The notes below the pieces were generated by a model that made no database searches, had not been told where the DNA came from, and saw nothing but the letters and a program-made list of their open reading frames with translations. This document shows positions 60,766 through 64,000 of a stretch of DNA of 64,000 nt, in pieces. The first letter of the stretch is position 1. Every line of letters starts with the position of its first letter. The translations under genes were made by a program, and so were the position numbers. Source of the DNA: Candidatus Gastranaerophilales bacterium. Its GTDB lineage: Bacteria; Cyanobacteriota; Vampirovibrionia; Gastranaerophilales; Gastranaerophilaceae. The stretch lies in the NCBI GenBank assembly GCA_944323695.1, contig CALUTI010000001.1, forward strand, positions 1-64,000, read 5' to 3'.

Positions 60766-62544
60766 ATGCTAAAAAAAATAATGTATTCACTTTGGATAGC
60801 AGTGTTTGTATTATTCGTATTTTATACGGCAAAAAGTACGAATTTTAACACCTTTCTAGACGCGGTAGAAAATAAAACATTTGATTTAAGACAAAGTATA
60901 ATAGTAAATTCCGACTACAAAAAGGCAAATAAAAATATAGTAATAGTAGCCATTGACGACGCAAGTTACGAATATATACTTGACAAATACGGTGAATGGC
61001 CTTTGCCGAGAGATATTTATGCCAAAATAATAGATTACATAGAACTCCAGCATCCAAAAAGCATTGCATTTGACCTTATGTTTGTCAAATCACTAAGAAG
61101 CAAGCCCGGATCCGATGAGGCGTTGGCAACTGCGTTCAAAAAATATAATAACATATACACCGCAATGAACCTGGATAATCAATCTGTAGAAGTCAGAAAA
61201 CCAATAGAGCTTCCGCAGAAATTAAGCGTTGATGTTACAAATTACTCACAAGACATAGATTTTGACTCACTTTCATTTTTAAACTGCAGATCAATACTCC
61301 CGGAAATTATAAAAAATACAAATAACATAGGTATGATAAATGTCTCACGTGCAGAAGACGGTATATTACGGAAAATGCCGATATTTGTAAAATATCAGGG
61401 AAAATTCTATCCTCAATTGGCATTTAAGGTCGGTATGGGATTGATTAAACAAGAAGAAGGCTATAACCCTCAAGAATTTATTATCGACAGAAGTTCAAAT
61501 CTGCTGTTAAATAACAGAAAAATATATATTGATAAAGACGGAAGTGCAATACTTAACTGGTACGGGCCGACCGGAACATATCAGCAAATTCCGCTTTACC
61601 GCATAATTCAAGCCATTGAATCCGGTAAAAAGTTCTCATACAACTTTTCAAACAAAATTGTTTATTTTGGTACAACCGCATCAAGCTTATTTGACATAAA
61701 AACAATTCCTGTTGCTAAAATATATCCTGGGGTTGAAGTTCAAGCGACTTATGTAAACAATCTTTTAGACAACAATTTTATTACAAAAGTTGATAAATCA
61801 ATTACACTAATTCTCGGTATAGTGCTTGCTGCGTTAATCGGCTATCTGGTAATTAATATAGATTCAGCAGCAATTGTTACTTTATCATTTGTTTCAGTTT
61901 ACTCATTATACATTCTGTTTGCGTATTTTATAATGAAATACCACAACTTATGGATAGGAATTGTGTATCCGTTGATGCTTGGTTTTATAATCTTTGTATC
62001 AGCATTTGTCGTAAAATATATTATTAAATCAAGAGACTTTGAACAGCAGTATCTGCTTGCTACAACAGACGGCTTAACAGAACTATACAACCACAGATAT
62101 TTTCAGGAACAAATGAAAATGCTTGTTGAACAGTCAAAACGTTATGACATGCCGTTTTCATTAATAATTATCGATATAGACTTTTTCAAAAAATTCAACG
62201 ACACATTCGGTCACCAGGCAGGCGACGCTGTTTTAAGGCAGGTAGCTCAGCTTTTAAAACAAAGTGTCCGTTCAACAGATATAGTTTGCAGATACGGCGG
62301 TGAAGAAATGAGTATAATTTTACCAAATACCTCCAAAGATGTATCTGTTTCAACAGCTGAAAAAATATGCAAACGTGTTGCCTCAAAAAGATTTAAACTT
62401 AATAACTATCAGGAAAGCAACGTAACAATAAGCCTTGGGGTTGCAAGTTTCCCGGATGATGGAGAGACTCCGGCCGATATTATTGATGCGGCAGATAAAA
62501 GATTATACCAATCAAAACATAACGGAAGAAATCAGGTTACATAA
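60766..62544 (+). CDS. CHASE2-GGDEF membrane diguanylate cyclase
   Basis: 592 residues. The first membrane segment (about 5-22) leads into an extracytoplasmic CHASE2 sensor (IVIVAIDDASYEYILDKYGE, WPLPRDIYAKII, GTTASSLFDIKTIP, GVEVQATYVNNLL). Three membrane segments follow (about 345-425). The GGDEF domain starts at TDGLTELYNHRYF; the active site is GGEEM, and an RSTD sequence five residues before it is the product-inhibition I-site. It should make cyclic di-GMP in response to an external or envelope signal, which often controls surface attachment and pili. Confidence 0.94.
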   Translation: MLKKIMYSLWIAVFVLFVFYTAKSTNFNTFLDAVENKTFDLRQSIIVNSDYKKANKNIVIVAIDDASYEYILDKYGEWPLPRDIYAKIIDYIELQHPKSIAFDLMFVKSLRSKPGSDEALATAFKKYNNIYTAMNLDNQSVEVRKPIELPQKLSVDVTNYSQDIDFDSLSFLNCRSILPEIIKNTNNIGMINVSRAEDGILRKMPIFVKYQGKFYPQLAFKVGMGLIKQEEGYNPQEFIIDRSSNLLLNNRKIYIDKDGSAILNWYGPTGTYQQIPLYRIIQAIESGKKFSYNFSNKIVYFGTTASSLFDIKTIPVAKIYPGVEVQATYVNNLLDNNFITKVDKSITLILGIVLAALIGYLVINIDSAAIVTLSFVSVYSLYILFAYFIMKYHNLWIGIVYPLMLGFIIFVSAFVVKYIIKSRDFEQQYLLATTDGLTELYNHRYFQEQMKMLVEQSKRYDMPFSLIIIDIDFFKKFNDTFGHQAGDAVLRQVAQLLKQSVRSTDIVCRYGGEEMSIILPNTSKDVSVSTAEKICKRVASKRFKLNNYQESNVTISLGVASFPDDGETPADIIDAADKRLYQSKHNGRNQVT

Positions 62545-62557
62545 AGAGGATATTATT

Positions 62558-63244
62558 ATGAGATTAAAATTATTAACATTGTTTTTGGCATTAATTGCAA
62601 CAATACAAATAACTTTAGCAGGACCTTTTAATGCGAACGCAAAGACAAAAAGAATTCCTGCAGGTACAAAATTAGAAATGAAGCTGCTCACACCTTTATC
62701 TACATCTGCAGGTGTTGAAGGTATGGGATTTTCAGCAATGCTTATAACAGATCAAACAGCCGATAATGATGTAATTCTACCGATGGGGTCTGTTGTTAGA
62801 GGTACAATTAAAAAGATTGTACCTGCAAGAAGAATGTCAAAAGGTTCAATAATTTATATGGACTTTGACCACGTTGTAACCCCGAACGGACGCCAGCTGC
62901 CGCTTTCTTTAAATATCACCGGCAGAACTGATTTAACATACGATGGCGGAATTACAACGACACGCGGGTATGGCGATGCATTCAAACAAACCTGCCAAAA
63001 ATCAGGCGAGATTGCCAGAGAATCAACCCAATGGGGATTTGATGTGGGTGAAGATTACTGGAACGGCTATATGCAAATTCTCACGGTTCCTGTCGGAATA
63101 ATCGGCGCAGGGTTAGGAACTGCAGGCTACTTTGTCTATGACAGCATTGCTGATATGATAAGAAAAGGAAAAGATGTGGAACTTAATAAGGGCGAAATAT
63201 TCCATGTAATTTTAACCGACCCGATTGATGTTCCGGTAATTTAG
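62558..63244 (+). CDS. Secreted protein of unknown function, partly VirB10-like
   Basis: 228 residues from ATG 62558, with AAGAGGA upstream; the longer open frame overlapping the cyclase is not used. The signal peptide is MRLKLLTLFLALIATIQITLA. The mature part has IPAGTKLEMKLLTPLSTSAG and ILPMGSVVRGTIKKIVPARR, a pattern like the VirB10/TrbI beta-barrel. A Gly-rich hydrophobic stretch (VPVGIIGAGLGTAGYFV) and KGEIFHVILTDP follow. The C-terminal half resembles that of the SLH protein at 11839. It is 13 bp after the cyclase, so likely co-transcribed with it. Confidence 0.75.
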   Translation: MRLKLLTLFLALIATIQITLAGPFNANAKTKRIPAGTKLEMKLLTPLSTSAGVEGMGFSAMLITDQTADNDVILPMGSVVRGTIKKIVPARRMSKGSIIYMDFDHVVTPNGRQLPLSLNITGRTDLTYDGGITTTRGYGDAFKQTCQKSGEIARESTQWGFDVGEDYWNGYMQILTVPVGIIGAGLGTAGYFVYDSIADMIRKGKDVELNKGEIFHVILTDPIDVPVI

Positions 63245-63247
63245 AAT

Positions 63248-64000
63248 ATGTCAAAACTTGATAAAATTGAAGAATTGCAAAGTATTTTAAAAGAAGATCC
63301 GTCCAACTTTCCTGTAAGAAGGCAGCTGGCGGTTCTTCTTCTGGATACAGGATATGCAAAAGAAGCCTTGCAGCATTTTTTATATCTTTCACAAATTTTT
63401 CAAAAAGACAGCGGGATTTTTTATAATCTCGGGATTACTTATGAAAAACTAAAAGAGCTAGATAAGGCTGAAAATGCATATTTGAAAGCTTTTGAATATG
63501 CGCCGGAAGAAGTCGATGCGATGTATAATCTCGGGCTTGTTTATATTGAAAAAAAAGAATATAACAAGGCAATCCAGTGCTTTGATAAAGTTTTGGAATC
63601 AGATGCAAACGATTCAAATTCTTATTTTAACATAGGAATTGCAAACTTTAAAAAAGGTGATTTAATTGAGGCAATGGATAATTTCCAGCACACGGTTGAT
63701 TTGAATGATGAAGATATCTATGCACATTTTTATATCGGAAATATTTTCAAAGAATTCGGCGATAACGATTCCGCGCGGGAAAAATTTCAAAAAGTACTTG
63801 AAATTTCGCCTGACTACAGCTGGGCATACTATAATTTAGGCGTAATAGATTTTGAAGAAGGCAACATTAAAGGCGCCCTTTATAATCTTGAAAAAACGCT
63901 TGAATTAAACCCGAAAGACATTGAAGCATATGAGATTTACATAAAAATTATTACCAAAAGCGGTGATTACCAGAGAGCAAATGACCTTGTAAAAACAGCC
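63248..64000 (+). CDS. TPR-repeat protein (3' end outside the window)
   Basis: At least 251 residues, open to the window edge. From ATG 63248, MSKLDKIEELQSILKEDPSN begins a run of about seven TPR units (FYNLGITYEKLKELDKAENA, AMYNLGLVYIEKKEYNKAIQ, SYFNIGIANFKKGDLIEAMD, AYYNLGVIDFEEGNIKGALY). No signal peptide is visible. TPR arrays bind partner proteins; the partner is unknown. It lies 3 bp after the secreted protein gene, so it continues the cyclase operon. Confidence 0.85.
   Translation, partial: MSKLDKIEELQSILKEDPSNFPVRRQLAVLLLDTGYAKEALQHFLYLSQIFQKDSGIFYNLGITYEKLKELDKAENAYLKAFEYAPEEVDAMYNLGLVYIEKKEYNKAIQCFDKVLESDANDSNSYFNIGIANFKKGDLIEAMDNFQHTVDLNDEDIYAHFYIGNIFKEFGDNDSAREKFQKVLEISPDYSWAYYNLGVIDFEEGNIKGALYNLEKTLELNPKDIEAYEIYIKIITKSGDYQRANDLVKTA

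Overview
The window looks like a chromosome segment from a gut-type, non-photosynthetic cyanobacterial relative (Melainabacteria/Vampirovibrionia, probably Gastranaerophilales). This is inferred from AT-rich DNA, several prepilin-like proteins with a [11 protein letters not shown]-type N-terminus, an SLH-domain protein, the radical SAM maturase HydG (anaerobic [FeFe] hydrogenase metabolism), and families of large unrecognised proteins with glycine-rich segments. No rRNA, phage module, insertion sequence or CRISPR array was seen. Most of the window is housekeeping.

Layout. 0.2-7.7 kb: Ski2-like helicase, peptide ABC ATPase, smpB, a formyltransferase, serS and an isocitrate dehydrogenase. 7.9-13.1 kb: two gly-zipper paralogues of unknown function, a uridine kinase-like enzyme, small secreted or unknown genes and an SLH protein. 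13.2-17.7 kb: pyk, an Fsr-like MFS exporter, lgt and a TPR protein. 17.8-25.3 kb: a long plus-strand operon with a free-standing ClpX-type zinc finger, an unknown protein, ruvX, a DUF1292 protein, a free-standing Clp N-domain protein, tilS, hpt, a soluble histidine kinase and a membrane protein. 25.3-32.1 kb (minus): uvrB, a CpaE-like ATPase, a peptidase-S74 repeat protein and a 660-residue unknown. 32.3-35.8 kb: nadD, yqeK and a protein with a UvrD-type C-terminal module. 35.8-46.6 kb: EamA transporter, glgA, a 1168-residue multidomain protein, ruvB, a prepilin-like gene, hydG and mnmA. 46.7-57.4 kb: glmU, MFS, a prepilin-like gene, typA, another prepilin-like gene, mgtE, an LCP protein, lemA and two tRNA-Arg. 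57.4-64 kb: pectate lyase-like protein, thyX, rpmE, a CHASE2-GGDEF cyclase, a secreted protein and a TPR protein cut by the window edge.

The most unusual signal is a repeated 5'-leader cassette found four times, always on the minus strand: a good Shine-Dalgarno, an ATG, 8-9 codons ending in Asn, a run of exactly nine G, and then a stop within a few codons. One extra G (or a -1 slip) would instead open a conserved reading frame that leads in two cases directly into prepilin-like proteins. Two of the four leaders are followed by a second repeat: a conserved core of about 45 bp enclosed by perfectly matched arms that differ completely from copy to copy. This looks like a phase-variation or programmed-slippage switch on surface pilins, carried by repeats.

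The second genome-scale signal is leaderless expression. At least eight genes lack a Shine-Dalgarno but have a -10 box (usually extended TGn) exactly 6 nt before the start codon.
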